Of a DNA stretch of 64,000 bases, positions 19,684 through 29,880 are shown in pieces. Location of the stretch: NCBI GenBank assembly GCA_015146655.1, contig VKHL01000046.1:124001-188000 (forward strand), read 5' to 3'. This stretch comes from Ochromonas danica (Eukaryota; Sar; Chrysophyceae; Chromulinales; Chromulinaceae). The translations under genes were made by a program, and so were the position numbers. The notes beneath the pieces were generated by a model. That model worked only from the letters and a program-made list of their open reading frames with translations. It had not been told where the DNA came from and did no database searches. Position 1 is the stretch's first letter. Every line of letters begins with the position of its first letter.

Positions 19684-21107
19684 TTAGTTGAATTTAGCTT
19701 TGGAGAAGTCCATCTCAGGATGTGCAGCCATAAACTTCTTTAACATTTCCTGCTTTTGAAGCTCATCAGCTGTGGGTAATCCCATTGCCTTTTGTCTCTA
19801 CTCCAATAATACAGACTATGTTAGCAAACTTCCACAACATTTACATAACCATAGAGAGAAATCCTACCTGATCGAACATCATCTTCTCTACCGTCTGCCT
19901 GGTCTCTCCATCAAGCTCACTCAACTTGCTATTTTCAGGTTGAACCTTACGTGTGTTAATCTCAGGATCACCAACAATCACACGATTCCACCATTCCATC
20001 TTGTTCTCCTTTTGTAGGCTGAGAACAACTTCTCCATCTTCTAAAGTCCACAAACTGTCATCTACAATGACACGCTTATTGAGTTCTCCTTCCACAAGAG
20101 GAGTAGAAGAACCTTTCAAAGCTACTTTGATACGCTTATTAGTAATCTCAACGTTTAACTGACGAGTCTTAGTTCCTGATGGTACAGGAACACTGACGGT
20201 GAGTTCAGAGAGAGTTTGAGTCCAGACATACTTATCCGTCTTGCCACCATTTCCCACAGCTATGATTATATGAAAATAGAAGCAAATGAATAACGATTAT
20301 GATAGAAATAAACCATTCACACAGAGTGTACAACTTACGAGCAGGAGTAGTATCATCTTCTTCTTCACCACCTTCCTCTTTTGCTGGGGTTGTGGTCTGA
20401 TCAGCATCAGAAGTAGAAGCAGGAGCAGCAGGAGGTTGAGATGAAACAGCAGGAATTTCTTCTGCTTTCTTCACAGCAGGAGGCAAAGTGGCGGTATCGA
20501 AAGAGCCATCTTCAGAGAGTTCCAAGATACCTTCATCAGCTGGTACAGCTTGTGCTTTAGCCTTTGCAGCCAGTTCTTCTTCCTACAAGAATCATATGTG
20601 TAAGCACGATTAGACACATTACCACAAATACACACACACACACACACACAGACAAACACACACACATACACACACACACACACATGACCCATATTGCTGC
20701 TAAGAGAGACAGAGACAGAGTGGGTAAGTGATGATCACTTCTTTACCTTCTTCTTCTTCTCTTCTAACAACTGCTTCTTACGTTTCTCTTCTCTTTCTTT
20801 TGCTTTCTTCTTCTCTGCTTGTTCTTGTTCTGAGATGGCAGCATGCTTGCGCACTACTTTAAGCACCACTTCCTCAATTGTTGTCACAGGGGCACCAGTG
20901 TAAAAGTCAGTCTTCCTTCTAAGGAAGGAAAACAAGTTATCCAGTAAGGGTTCAATCCCCTAGTGGCACAGCCAATCATCCCACATAGATAAGAGACCGT
21001 CAGTAAAAACAGATGGAAGCGATTCCATGGAATGAGAAGAGAAGAGACTATACCTGGCTCTGTTGAGCAATGGATAAAAACATACCATCAAAGCGTTCAG
21101 TATCCAT
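19684..21107 (-). CDS. NUDC: nuclear migration protein NudC
   Basis: Five exons (21054-21107, 20747-20959, 20339-20582, 19868-20259, 19684-19797) join in frame to 338 residues. NudC is an Hsp90 co-chaperone linked to dynein and LIS1. The N-terminus [16 protein letters not shown] followed by [24 protein letters not shown] is the conserved NudC N-terminal domain. A charged Glu/Lys linker follows. The CS domain has [17 protein letters not shown], then [18 protein letters not shown] and [12 protein letters not shown]. The C-terminus [18 protein letters not shown] through [12 protein letters not shown] is the canonical NudC tail. The second intron carries an AC microsatellite. A TTAACTTAAG element lies about 80 bp upstream of the start. 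Confidence 0.95.
20629..20684. repeat. AC microsatellite in NUDC intron
   Basis: An imperfect (CA)n tract with a few interruptions, entirely inside the 164 bp second intron of NUDC. Confidence 0.9.
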
Positions 21108-22336
21108 GGTTGATAGTAAATTTGAATAATCAAAACAAAGTCAGCAAATGGAAGAAATGGGACAACCTTCCATGACTGATCCTTCTTAAGTTAACACTGC
21201 CCACCGCAATAACAATAAGCGAAAGGTGATGAAAAGATGGTCGATGCTGATGTCTCTTTTGCATATGTCATGCCATGAGTGCTTGCATTGACTGGTCTCG
21301 CTATTGCCGAGTACTTCTGTGATCAGGATGTGTTGTGTTGCTTTTCTTCTTAAGCGAGGCTGATTCAGAGGTGTCAGCCTTGTTTGGGTCATATTCCTTC
21401 TGCTGTGGGTTACCGGTCTACTCTGGCCATTAATATGAATCGACTTGAGGAGCGTATTACCTCTGACCAAGCCATTTGACGGATCCTACTCCTACCGCAA
21501 CCTGTGCTCACTTGCATGAAACCACTGTGTAATCTCGTCAGATTTTTTGAGTTTGGGTATCTTGTCCAGGAATGGACCTCTTAAGAGTAAATGTGAGTAG
21601 TACATATCTACCCTATTGTAAATCCTTTTGACTCCCAGAACTAGAAGGGTCTTCAGAATATCATTGCTATCTTGGGTATGAATGACATTTCTGAGGATGA
21701 TACGCTCACTGTCGCTATTACAAGTTAACATTTATATATCTCAGTCTTTCCATGTTGCTGGAACTTTCACTGATCTTGATGGACATTTCGTTCAGTAGGA
21801 TTGCTAGGATGTCCTCTCTGGCAAGGTGGATAGAAGAAGACTGCTTTGTTAAGTGATGAACTCTACGTTTTGTATGTATTATACAACAGCCTCTACATGG
21901 TTGAAGTTCTTGCCTAGTAAATGTCTATTTACTGCTGGAAGGAAGGGATGAAATAACCCTTGCCTTTAGCCTTTATTATGGCATGACTTTGTTACATAAT
22001 AACATGTTCGACTTTCCTTTAAGGGAATACCATTGAAGGAAGATGCATTATAAACTCGGAAGTTTACCAGTTAAGAGGTACTGTAGTTACTAGTGTAATG
22101 CTTAGTTGATTTAATTGGAGGCTGATAACAGGGTTTCATCTTGCTTGAAGAATTGTTTAGAGGTGAGAGAAGAAGTTGTTGTTAATGTAGTAAGCCAATG
22201 AGAAATGCATATGGAGTAGGCACCAATTGCTGTTATTAGACTAGCCGACTTGTGCCAGCCGACTTAGTGAGTGTGAAAACCCATGACAACCAGTTTTCGA
22301 CCTCTGAAAGTATTTCGCAGGGAAGCAACCCATGCT
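21108..22336. other. 1.2 kb region between NUDC and LRR copy B
   Basis: No intact gene. On the minus strand, about 21492-21731 reads as protein-like sequence (ILRNVIHTQDSNDILKTLL, then PFLDKIPKLKKSDEITQWF), possibly a gene remnant. I cannot assign a family. A TTAAGTTAA element lies at 21186-21194. Confidence 0.3.
21186..21194 (-). promoter_or_regulatory. TTAACTTAA element upstream of NUDC
   Basis: On the gene strand it reads GTTAACTTAAGAAG, identical over 14 bases to the element upstream of HCCS and at nearly the same distance (79 bp) from the ATG. Confidence 0.3.
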
Positions 22337-24073
22337 TTAATTGTTTGAACCCTTCCAAGACCTCGTTGCCTTATCAAACAAATACTTAAACCCTTGCCCA
22401 TTGATATTACCATTGTGTAATTTCCAGACATACTTTTGTTCCGCACCACCTTCTCTCTCATCTCCCAGAAGAATACTTTCAATCTCATCCTTTGCAAGGT
22501 TCACATTTTCCAGAGACACTTCTCTCAATTTTGGATGATCCTTCACTGCCAACATACTTTTACATCCTGCACAAGGTATTCTCAAATTCTCCAACATTGG
22601 ACAACTTTCAATCATCTTACTCATCATATCATCACTAAATCTACATGATTTTGGTTTCATCAATCCAAAGTAAGTTATAATTAAACTCCTCAAGCCATGT
22701 CCATACTCCATTAGACCTAACAAACCCAAGTCACTAAAGCAATTTTCTTCCGTTTCGATAACTGCTAAATTCTTCAAACGAGGAAGTTCCTTTAGCGCTT
22801 CTATTAAGATAGATTCTGACATCTCCCAATAGAGATCAGTGAGGTAAGGGGATAGTTTAGACTTAAACAGAACCCATCTATTATAGCGTTCCCTCGACTT
22901 CATGCAGAAAGGTATACTTGATAAGCTTAGTTTCCATGGACTTCTTTGCATTACAAGACATACGCAATCCAACAATATCGCATTTGCTTCCATCGACAGA
23001 TTTAATTCGTACATCTCATAATACAATTCCCTCAGATCCTCTTTCACCTCTATACGAATAGAGGCTTTGGAGATAGTGTTATAAGAGGTAAATGCAATCA
23101 AATGGGGACATAATTCATAGAGCTGCAATAGCTTGCTTATTGGAAACTCATTCCATCGATTTCTCTCAAGACCAGATATACCCAGTCTCAATGATCTCAA
23201 CCGAGGACAAGCTCCTCCCACATAAGACAAGATATCTCCTTTCTGGAATTCTTCGATGTTTACTATAACATAGTTTCCAATCTCCAGTTCCTCTAAATGC
23301 ATGGCAACAGAAGACAGCCACCTTGATAACTTCTGCAAGGATACAGGGGCATCCGATAAGCACAACCTCTTTAGAGGTGTTGTTTTCTCATGAAGAATGC
23401 TCATTATTTCATCCACAGATTCCTCACTCACTGTCTGTGATGGGCATAATTCTAAGTCTCGCATGCTGGAGAGATGGTTAGCGAGTATCTCACGAATGAT
23501 AAATCGAGCGCAAGTGAAAAGGCCTGAACAGAGTTGAAGGCAAATTCTCTTTAAGGTGTTAGCCTGTAATACATTTCTTAAAAGTATCAACGATGAATAA
23601 GTACCAATTTCAATACCATCTTCAGTTTTAATAAACGTAACTCCTTCCAAATGAATACACGCTCTCAAAAATAAGGACAATCTCTCCTCCAGCATGTTTG
23701 AATCCAAAATAAGACTACTGGCAAGCATATTATCCTCCACCTCTATAGAGCGCAGTGCTGGACAGTAGCTGCCGTAGTCCAACTCTACGGCAAGATTTCC
23801 CAACACTCCGACTATCACCGGAAAATTTTCCACCACGAACACTTTGCGACTAAACACCCACTCATACCATCCACTTATAACTTTGTCAGATAGCCTGTTT
23901 ACTACCCTTCTTATCTTCAGCTCACAGAAGGAACACAACCATGTCTCACGATCTTCTTTTGCTACACACCCGACATCCAAACATGACAGATCCCGCCATG
24001 ATGCCAACCACTCTGAGTAGACACTATGCAGAATGTCTCTGGGTAACTGCAATAGTATAGATCTGCTGACCAT
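22337..24073 (-). CDS. leucine-rich-repeat F-box-like protein, module copy B
   Basis: Intronless, 578 residues, paralogue of the gene at 13934-15742 and in the opposite orientation. It has the same F-box-like N-terminus (LLQLPRDILHSVYSEW) and the same invariant central block (MRDLELCPSQT through LRSLRLGI). The segment between them (about residues 54-190) and the LRR units after it (for example LKNLAVIETEE, LRSLIITYFGL, LENLRIPCAGC) have diverged in many residues. The acidic aspartate run of copy A is missing. Its tRNA-Tyr neighbour lies 92 bp upstream, pointing away, exactly as in copy A. Function unknown; a variable recognition surface is inferred from the alternation of fixed and variable blocks. 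Confidence 0.8.
   Translation of the reverse strand: MVSRSILLQLPRDILHSVYSEWLASWRDLSCLDVGCVAKEDRETWLCSFCELKIRRVVNRLSDKVISGWYEWVFSRKVFVVENFPVIVGVLGNLAVELDYGSYCPALRSIEVEDNMLASSLILDSNMLEERLSLFLRACIHLEGVTFIKTEDGIEIGTYSSLILLRNVLQANTLKRICLQLCSGLFTCARFIIREILANHLSSMRDLELCPSQTVSEESVDEIMSILHEKTTPLKRLCLSDAPVSLQKLSRWLSSVAMHLEELEIGNYVIVNIEEFQKGDILSYVGGACPRLRSLRLGISGLERNRWNEFPISKLLQLYELCPHLIAFTSYNTISKASIRIEVKEDLRELYYEMYELNLSMEANAILLDCVCLVMQRSPWKLSLSSIPFCMKSRERYNRWVLFKSKLSPYLTDLYWEMSESILIEALKELPRLKNLAVIETEENCFSDLGLLGLMEYGHGLRSLIITYFGLMKPKSCRFSDDMMSKMIESCPMLENLRIPCAGCKSMLAVKDHPKLREVSLENVNLAKDEIESILLGDEREGGAEQKYVWKLHNGNINGQGFKYLFDKATRSWKGSNN
23178..23501. repeat. conserved central block of the LRR module, copy B
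   Basis: Reverse-complement counterpart of 14569-14892, the same 324 bp length with clear breaks at both ends. Confidence 0.8.
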
Positions 24074-24164
24074 GGTTCCTGAAATGAAACAATGCTTTGG
24101 TTCTCTTCAACACCAATTCTTTTCACGCTCTTTCAATTTGATGGTGAAAAAGCGCGCTCAACCC

Positions 24165-24254
24165 CTCAGCTTAGCTCAGTTGGTAGAGCATATGACTGTA
24201 GCAGTAACACCCGCAAATATCATATGGTCGCTGGTTCGATTCCGGCAGCTGAGA
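24165..24254 (+). tRNA. tRNA-Tyr (GTA), 17-nt intron, copy 3
   Basis: Complete cloverleaf with anticodon GTA. The intron occupies 24202-24218 after position 37. It is followed by TTGCTTTTCCCTTTTT, a plausible Pol III terminator. About 20 bases past the tRNA the similarity to copy 1 stops, which marks the edge of the duplicated module. Confidence 0.95.
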
Positions 24255-24555
24255 TTGCTTTTCCCTTTTTGCTTGGCGACTTTTCCCTCTTTTGCGCCAC
24301 TTTGACCTTCTTTTACCATCTTTTTGAGGAGAAAGTGGGAATGACGAATGACGCTACAGGCCAACAACAGCCGCACTTGACTTGCTTGCTTCTTGCATGC
24401 CTTTTCATGGATGACATATCATTATTATCTTACCACCTTCATTCTAACTTATTAAAAATTTCTTCTTCTTCTAGTAGATACAGTTAGTGTATTGTTATCA
24501 TCGTTATCATATTATCATATCAACAAGTTTTGTGTTCAATTGTGATCTTTCTAGG

Positions 24556-27500
24556 ATGAATTGTGCAAGGAAAAGATTTGCATTCAATATCATCAACTAC
24601 TTCTATCTTCTTCTATTCTTCTCCTTACCATCATTACAATATACCTTTCGTCGAGAATTGAACTATCCACGATATTCAACAATCTCATCACCTATTCAGA
24701 TTGCTTGCAAAGGATTGAATAGTCAGCAAGATTGCCTCACCACCCCACAGCAGCTGCAGCAACAACCACCACCACCACAACAACAACGACCACAATATGA
24801 ACAAGGACAGCAGCAGCAAGAACAACAAACAGCATCTCATTCTGCTACTACAAAGAACAATCGCTTTGTGCATCCACAGGTGATTCCCACTTCTCCATCT
24901 TTTGCAATCTTCATGCTAAACTAACTGCCATGATGACATGATATGATGCTACTATGAAAATAGGTGTTGAAAATGTTTCAACGGGCTAGTTTCTTGATGA
25001 AGAAAGGTGATAATATTGTAGCTAAGAAGCTGTTAAAACGATGCTTAGAGCTCAATCAATATGATGCACACAGGTTAGTCTATTAATACTTCCTTGGATA
25101 ACATGCCATTTTTAATGATGTGATGGGATGGAGCAGTTGGTTAGCCTTGGCTCGTTTAGAAGCGAGAACAGGTCATTTAGGAGATGCTGCGCAAACTTTC
25201 CAAACAGCAGTCACGCATTGTCCCAATAATATTCATCTACTTCATGCTTGGGGACATTTTGAACAAAAACATGGGACATTAGAAAAAGCACGAGATTGTT
25301 GGTCTAAGGCAATGAAGATTGATCCTTTGAATGCTTATGTTGGTCATGCACTTTGTCTATTAGAACAACGACTAGGAAATCATGATCGTGCACGTGAGAT
25401 CTTATGGAAGTTAGTACGTGCAAAACCAACTTCTGCCTTATGTGTAGCATTATCAGATCATGAAAGACGTCGTGGTGAACTTCATCTTGCTAAGCAGGTC
25501 TTATTAGATGGATTAGAACGATGCCGTGAAGAGAAGGATAAGATCTATCTAGCCTTGGCTTGGCTAGAAGAAACTATGTTTAATAATATATCTCTTGCTC
25601 TAGACTATATTCAGAAGGCATTACATGAGGAAGAAAGAAGTGGTAGTGTTCGAGCTCATGTTGCTAAAGCTTCTCTTTTGTTACGTAATCAAGAAGTTGA
25701 GAAAGCTAAAGAAACTTTACGGAATGCAACTCACTTGATTGCTAATGATGGTCAGCATTATACCATGTTAAGTACGATTGAGTTAGAAACGGGTAATATT
25801 GATGAAGCTCGTCGTGTTATTGAAGAAGGTGCTGCTAAATTCCCTGGGGATCAGTTTCTATTACAACGTTGGGGTTCCTTTGAAGCTAAATATGGCAATG
25901 TTTCTACAGCTCGTTCCTTGTTTGAGAAGTCTGTTTTAATTCAACCTCATGCTCCCACGTTTGTCTCCTGGGCTCTCTTGGAGGAAGAAGAAGGGAGAAA
26001 GGTGAGGAAAATACATTATTGACTTTTGTTTCCTCTATTTCCTTGACTCATCATCATTGTCTCTCTTCTATCAATCACTATTATGTATAGGCGTTGAATT
26101 ATTGGATGGAAGCAGAACATCGTCAGTTCTTGGAAAATCTTCGTTCACGAACACTAATCCACCCTGGTCATAATCCATCTCAGGAAGAACTCAAACAGTT
26201 AGAAGAGGCAGTGGAGGTTAGTGATCTAATTTGCTCTTCTTGTTGCATACATTACTAACATAAGTCATTGTACCTACCATACCACTGTTAGATATTATCT
26301 GACAAGGATCATGTAAAAGCATATGCTCGAAAGCAATTGTCTGTAGCGCGTCAGTTGTTTTCGATTGGTATGGAAGTCAATCGTCAACATGGCCCTATCT
26401 ATCATGCCTTTGGTAACATGGAATTGGTAAGCTTGTCTTCTTTCCCTGTTTTGTTAACCATCAGTCTAATCAATGTATTATGCTCTGCTCTCTACAGCGC
26501 CATGGAAATACTACTGGAGCTAGAATGATCTTTTGGAAAGGTATTCGTAGTAATTGCTCGGATATTGCTTCATTATATCATGCTTTAGGACTATTGGAGA
26601 TTAAAAACAATAATATTGCTGGTGCAAGAGAGATTTTACAAGCTGGTATTACTATTGCATTACAAGTTAATGGTATTGTCTCTACATCATCTGGAACATC
26701 CACTAGTAGTAGTGGTAGTATTAGTCATGGTATTAACAGCAACAATGATAACTATGAGGAACTTTTGAGAAATACTCAGGATGGTTTGAATATCCTCTCC
26801 AAATTCACTAATGAGGATAACAATGACTATACTTCTTCTTCTCCTAACTCTATTCGGAATGTTGGAAGTTCACAAGGCATGACAGCTAATTATGAATTAC
26901 ACTCTGGTGTAAGCTATCTTTTGCATAGTTTAGGAATGCTTGAATATGATCAATATCGATATGAATCAGCTAAGAATATCTTCTTAGCTGGTGTTGCTCT
27001 CTATCCTAATCATAGTCAACTCTTGTTAGGTTTAGCATTAGTTTATGCTAAGTTACACGATGAAAAGGCTGCTCGGCGTTATTTCAAGGCTAGTATTACA
27101 GCTAATAGTCTTCATTTACATGCTTGGCAAGCATGGGCAGTCTTTGAAAAGTCATTACAAAATTATCAACTTGCTCGTATTCTGTTCAAAGAAGGATTAA
27201 AATATGGACCTGATCATAGTGCTCTATGGCAAGCATATGCTGTAATGGAGATGCAATTGGGTAACTATGATATTGCTCGTAATCTCTTCTTAGAGTCCAT
27301 TAGTCGGAATGGTAATCATGCTCAATCCTATCAGGCATGGGCCTGCCTTGAGATCAAGACAGGAAATCTACAAGCAGCTTCACGTTTAGTCTATGAAGGA
27401 ATGCGTCGTTGTGGATCCCATGCTGCACTTTGGACTATTGCTGCAGTTGTTGAAAGTCGTGCAGGGGATCGTTTGAAAGCGAAGTTTATGTTAGAACGAG

Positions 27501-28076
27501 GTATTGAACGCTTCCCCAATCACGGTGCACTCTACAAAGTTCTTGGAGAGCTGGAGGTTAAAGATGGAAACTACACTCAAGCAAGAGAATGGTTTCGACT
27601 TGGATTGGAGCGAGATCCATATTATGCTTCCACCTACCATGTTGCTGCTTTGATGGAAGCCCGATTGGGTAATTTGGAGGTATGTATGACTGATATTTCA
27701 TTTACTGTTGTGTTCCACATTGAATGATGACAATCCATTCCTATGATTGATGACTTAATAATAGAGATTATCGGAGCTACACTATCGTGCTAAAGAACTC
27801 TTCAACCAACAAAGCAACTTTGTCGTGTCAAATTCAAATACCACTGCTACTACCTCCTTACCTCATCCATCTTCTGTGGGCAACTGTAGCCAAGCTACTC
27901 GTCATGATCAACAAGAGTCTAACCAAAGCGTCTACAATCGTATTGACGAGCTTCACCGTGCTGTTGATCTTCGCAAGCAACATAGTAATCATAGTGGTGT
28001 CTCTGATGAACTTGTAGAGCGACAATATGAATCTGAACAGGAGTTTTTCCTTGATAATCTAGCTCGTTATGAGTGA
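24556..28076 (+). CDS. plastid HAT/TPR-repeat RNA-processing protein (Mbb1/HCF107-like)
   Basis: Seven exons (24556-24879, 24964-25073, 25137-26001, 26091-26216, 26292-26426, 26498-27679, 27765-28076) join in frame to 1,017 residues. Most of the protein is half-a-TPR (HAT) repeats of about 34 residues, such as LHAWGHFEQKHGTLEKARDC, LYHALGLLEIKNNNIAGARE, SYQAWACLEIKTGNLQAASR and LYKVLGELEVKDGNYTQARE. This pattern is typical of Mbb1/HCF107, which bind and stabilise plastid mRNAs such as psbB/psbH. The N-terminus has a strong hydrophobic stretch (YFYLLLFFSLPSLQ) followed by a Tyr/Phe- and Arg-containing stretch, which fits a bipartite plastid leader. A Gln/Pro-rich linker follows. Asn/Ser/Thr-rich inserts at about residues 680-750 interrupt the repeat array. 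The plastid target is inferred from the family. Confidence 0.8.
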
Positions 28077-28360
28077 ACAACAGAGATTGTGTAGATAGTC
28101 TAGGCCCCCTTGTAAGTACTATTGTAACGCATTTTTGTTCGTTAGTAGATAAATTATAAACTATTGTTCGTTCGTTTTTTTTGTCTACTACTCACACAAC
28201 AACATTCAAACCACTTTTACACCAGTAGCAACGTGGTTCCAGACCCAGGGCCTGCATCTCACCACCATAGGCAAGTAGACCCAGGCCTTGGGGACCACCC
28301 TAACTGTGGTAAACAGATTGCCATTGGCATGATTTCGATTTCCTCATATCGTATGGGAGT
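28077..28360. other. intergenic, converging 3' ends
   Basis: Holds the 3' flank of the HAT gene and leads to the H2A 3' stem-loop. An imperfect pair GACCCAGGGCC/GACCCAGGCC at about 28238-28290 is visible, without an assigned role. Confidence 0.4.
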
Positions 28361-28376
28361 GGTGTTGATTAACACC
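28361..28376 (-). terminator. histone 3' stem-loop of H2A mRNA
   Basis: On the H2A strand: GGTGTT-AATC-AACACC, a 6-bp stem with a 4-nt loop beginning GG and ending CC, 77 bp after the stop codon. Size and position match the SLBP-bound histone mRNA 3' stem-loop. Confidence 0.8.
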
Positions 28377-28452
28377 GTTTTTAAATTGTTTTGCTTTTTT
28401 CTTGTTTTGCATATTGTGAAGTGAATAAGAAAGAAGAAGAAGAGGTAGTAGT

Positions 28453-28956
28453 TTAGGTCTCCTTTTCCTTCTTAGGAGTCTTCTCCTTCTTTGGAGTTTT
28501 CTCCTTGTCAGCTGCAGTAGAGGAAGACTTGGGGATAAGCACAGAGTGAATGTTAGGTAAGACACCACCTTGAGCGATAGTAACACCACCAAAGAGCTTA
28601 TTCAACTCTTCATCATTGCGTACAGCTAATTGAATATGACGAGGGATGATACGGTTCTTCTTATTGTCACGGGCAGCATTACCAGCGAGTTCGAGGACCT
28701 CAGCAGTGAGGTACTCTAAGACAGAGGCGAGGTAGACAGGAGCACCTGCACCAACACGGGTAGCATATTTACCCTTCTTTAAATAGCGGCTAATTCTACC
28801 AACAGGGAATTGCAGACCAGCCTTAGCAGATTGAGTTTGAGACTTCTTGCCATCAGTCTTACCACGACCACCTTTACCACCCTTTCCAGCACCAGGAGCA
28901 GGGGTAGCAGCAGTAGTAGCAGTAGCAGTAGCAGCAGCAGACTTCTTAGAGGACAT
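28453..28956 (-). CDS. histone H2A
   Basis: Intronless, 167 residues, started at ATG 28956 (MSSKKSAAA). The core is canonical: [77 protein letters not shown]. The N-tail is lengthened by Ala/Thr- and Gly/Lys-rich sequence. The C-tail carries two TPKK units ([15 protein letters not shown]), which are minor-groove-binding motifs also used as CDK sites. There is no C-terminal SQ(E/D) motif, so this copy is not an H2AX type. It is paired head to head with H2B, 235 bp apart. Confidence 0.97.
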   Translation of the reverse strand: MSSKKSAAATATATTAATPAPGAGKGGKGGRGKTDGKKSQTQSAKAGLQFPVGRISRYLKKGKYATRVGAGAPVYLASVLEYLTAEVLELAGNAARDNKKNRIIPRHIQLAVRNDEELNKLFGGVTIAQGGVLPNIHSVLIPKSSSTAADKEKTPKKEKTPKKEKET

Positions 28957-29191
28957 TGTTTGATGATGATGATCAAGTAATTCAATTATGATGGAATCAA
29001 GGGGAAGAATTTGAAATGGGGAAAGGATGAAAAACAGTTTTGTAATGGACTTTTCAGTTTTGAAAACTGAAAAACGCGCATCTTGAATGGTCACACCCTT
29101 CTTCCTTCTTCTCTTGTTAAGTTAATCTTTGCCCCCTTTTGAATCACAATTGAAATACTTGACTAAAGTCATCTTTCGATAATAAAACAAA
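28957..29191. promoter_or_regulatory. shared divergent promoter of H2A and H2B
   Basis: This 235 bp between the two start codons must serve both genes. A TTAAGTTAA element lies at 29117-29125, 67 bp before the H2B ATG. Confidence 0.6.
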
Positions 29192-29554
29192 ATGGCAAAG
29201 ACTCCTGCTCCCTCTGTTGGCAAGAAGGCTGTAAAGACTCCTAAGAAGGCTGGAGGAAAGAAGAACGTGAAGCGTACTGAATCTTATGCCTCCTATATCT
29301 ACAAGGTGCTCAAGCAGGTCCACCCTAATACTGGTATCTCAAAGCGTGGCATGTCTATCTTGAACTCTTTCATCAATGATATCTTTGAGCGTATTGCTCT
29401 TGAGTCTTCTCGTTTGTCTCGTTATAACAAGAAGTCTACTTTGTCTTCCCGAGAGATTCAGACGGCAGTGCGTCTGCTCCTCCCTGGAGAGCTTGCCAAG
29501 CATGCTGTTTCTGAAGGCACTAAGGCTGTGACCAAGTTCACTTCTTCTGCTTAA
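29192..29554 (+). CDS. histone H2B
   Basis: Intronless, 120 residues. [81 protein letters not shown] is a standard H2B fold, ending KFTSSA. The lysine equivalent to the ubiquitylated H2B K120/K123 is in the [10 protein letters not shown] tail. The N-tail has Lys-Lys-Ala/Gly repeats typical of acetylated tails. It partners the adjacent H2A gene. Confidence 0.97.
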   Translation: MAKTPAPSVGKKAVKTPKKAGGKKNVKRTESYASYIYKVLKQVHPNTGISKRGMSILNSFINDIFERIALESSRLSRYNKKSTLSSREIQTAVRLLLPGELAKHAVSEGTKAVTKFTSSA

Positions 29555-29604
29555 GCTTAAGCTCGTAATGTATATGTGTGTGAAGAAATGTTTTATCTCA
29601 AAAA

Positions 29605-29620
29605 GGTGTTTATCAACACC
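29605..29620 (+). terminator. histone 3' stem-loop of H2B mRNA
   Basis: GGTGTT-TATC-AACACC, 51 bp after the H2B stop codon and preceded by CAAAA. It has the same 6-bp stem as the H2A element with a different loop (TATC versus AATC), which supports a conserved RNA structure. Confidence 0.85.
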
Positions 29621-29839
29621 ACTACTACTTGACTCTGGAAACATTTATGGTGTGGTTGTTATTTGTTCGGTGATTGTGTTATCTATCATCCATTTGAAGA
29701 TACCTTTGTAATAATAAATCTGAAATACTCACGAACCATTTCTACACTTTCTTTATTCGTTTCTGAATTTCTATGTCGTTTGTTCCCGCTGACAATACAC
29801 ATAAAGTGTATTTTTAAAACCTGTGGATTTCGATCAATA

Positions 29840-29880
29840 CCAGACGCGGGAAAAAACCCATCTGGGGAAAAAATCCATCG
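29840..29880 (+). repeat. left inverted repeat of the element
   Basis: Matches the reverse complement of 31350-31390 with one mismatch near the inner end (ATCCATCG versus ATCCGTCG). Confidence 0.85.

Noticed and set aside
20471-20692. Val/Cys-rich frame near NUDC
   Set aside because: It is the AC microsatellite of a NUDC intron read in one frame.
28238-28300. Paired GACCCAGGSCC sequences suspected to be an RNA gene
   Set aside because: No cloverleaf or stable conserved fold could be drawn and there is no second copy in the window.
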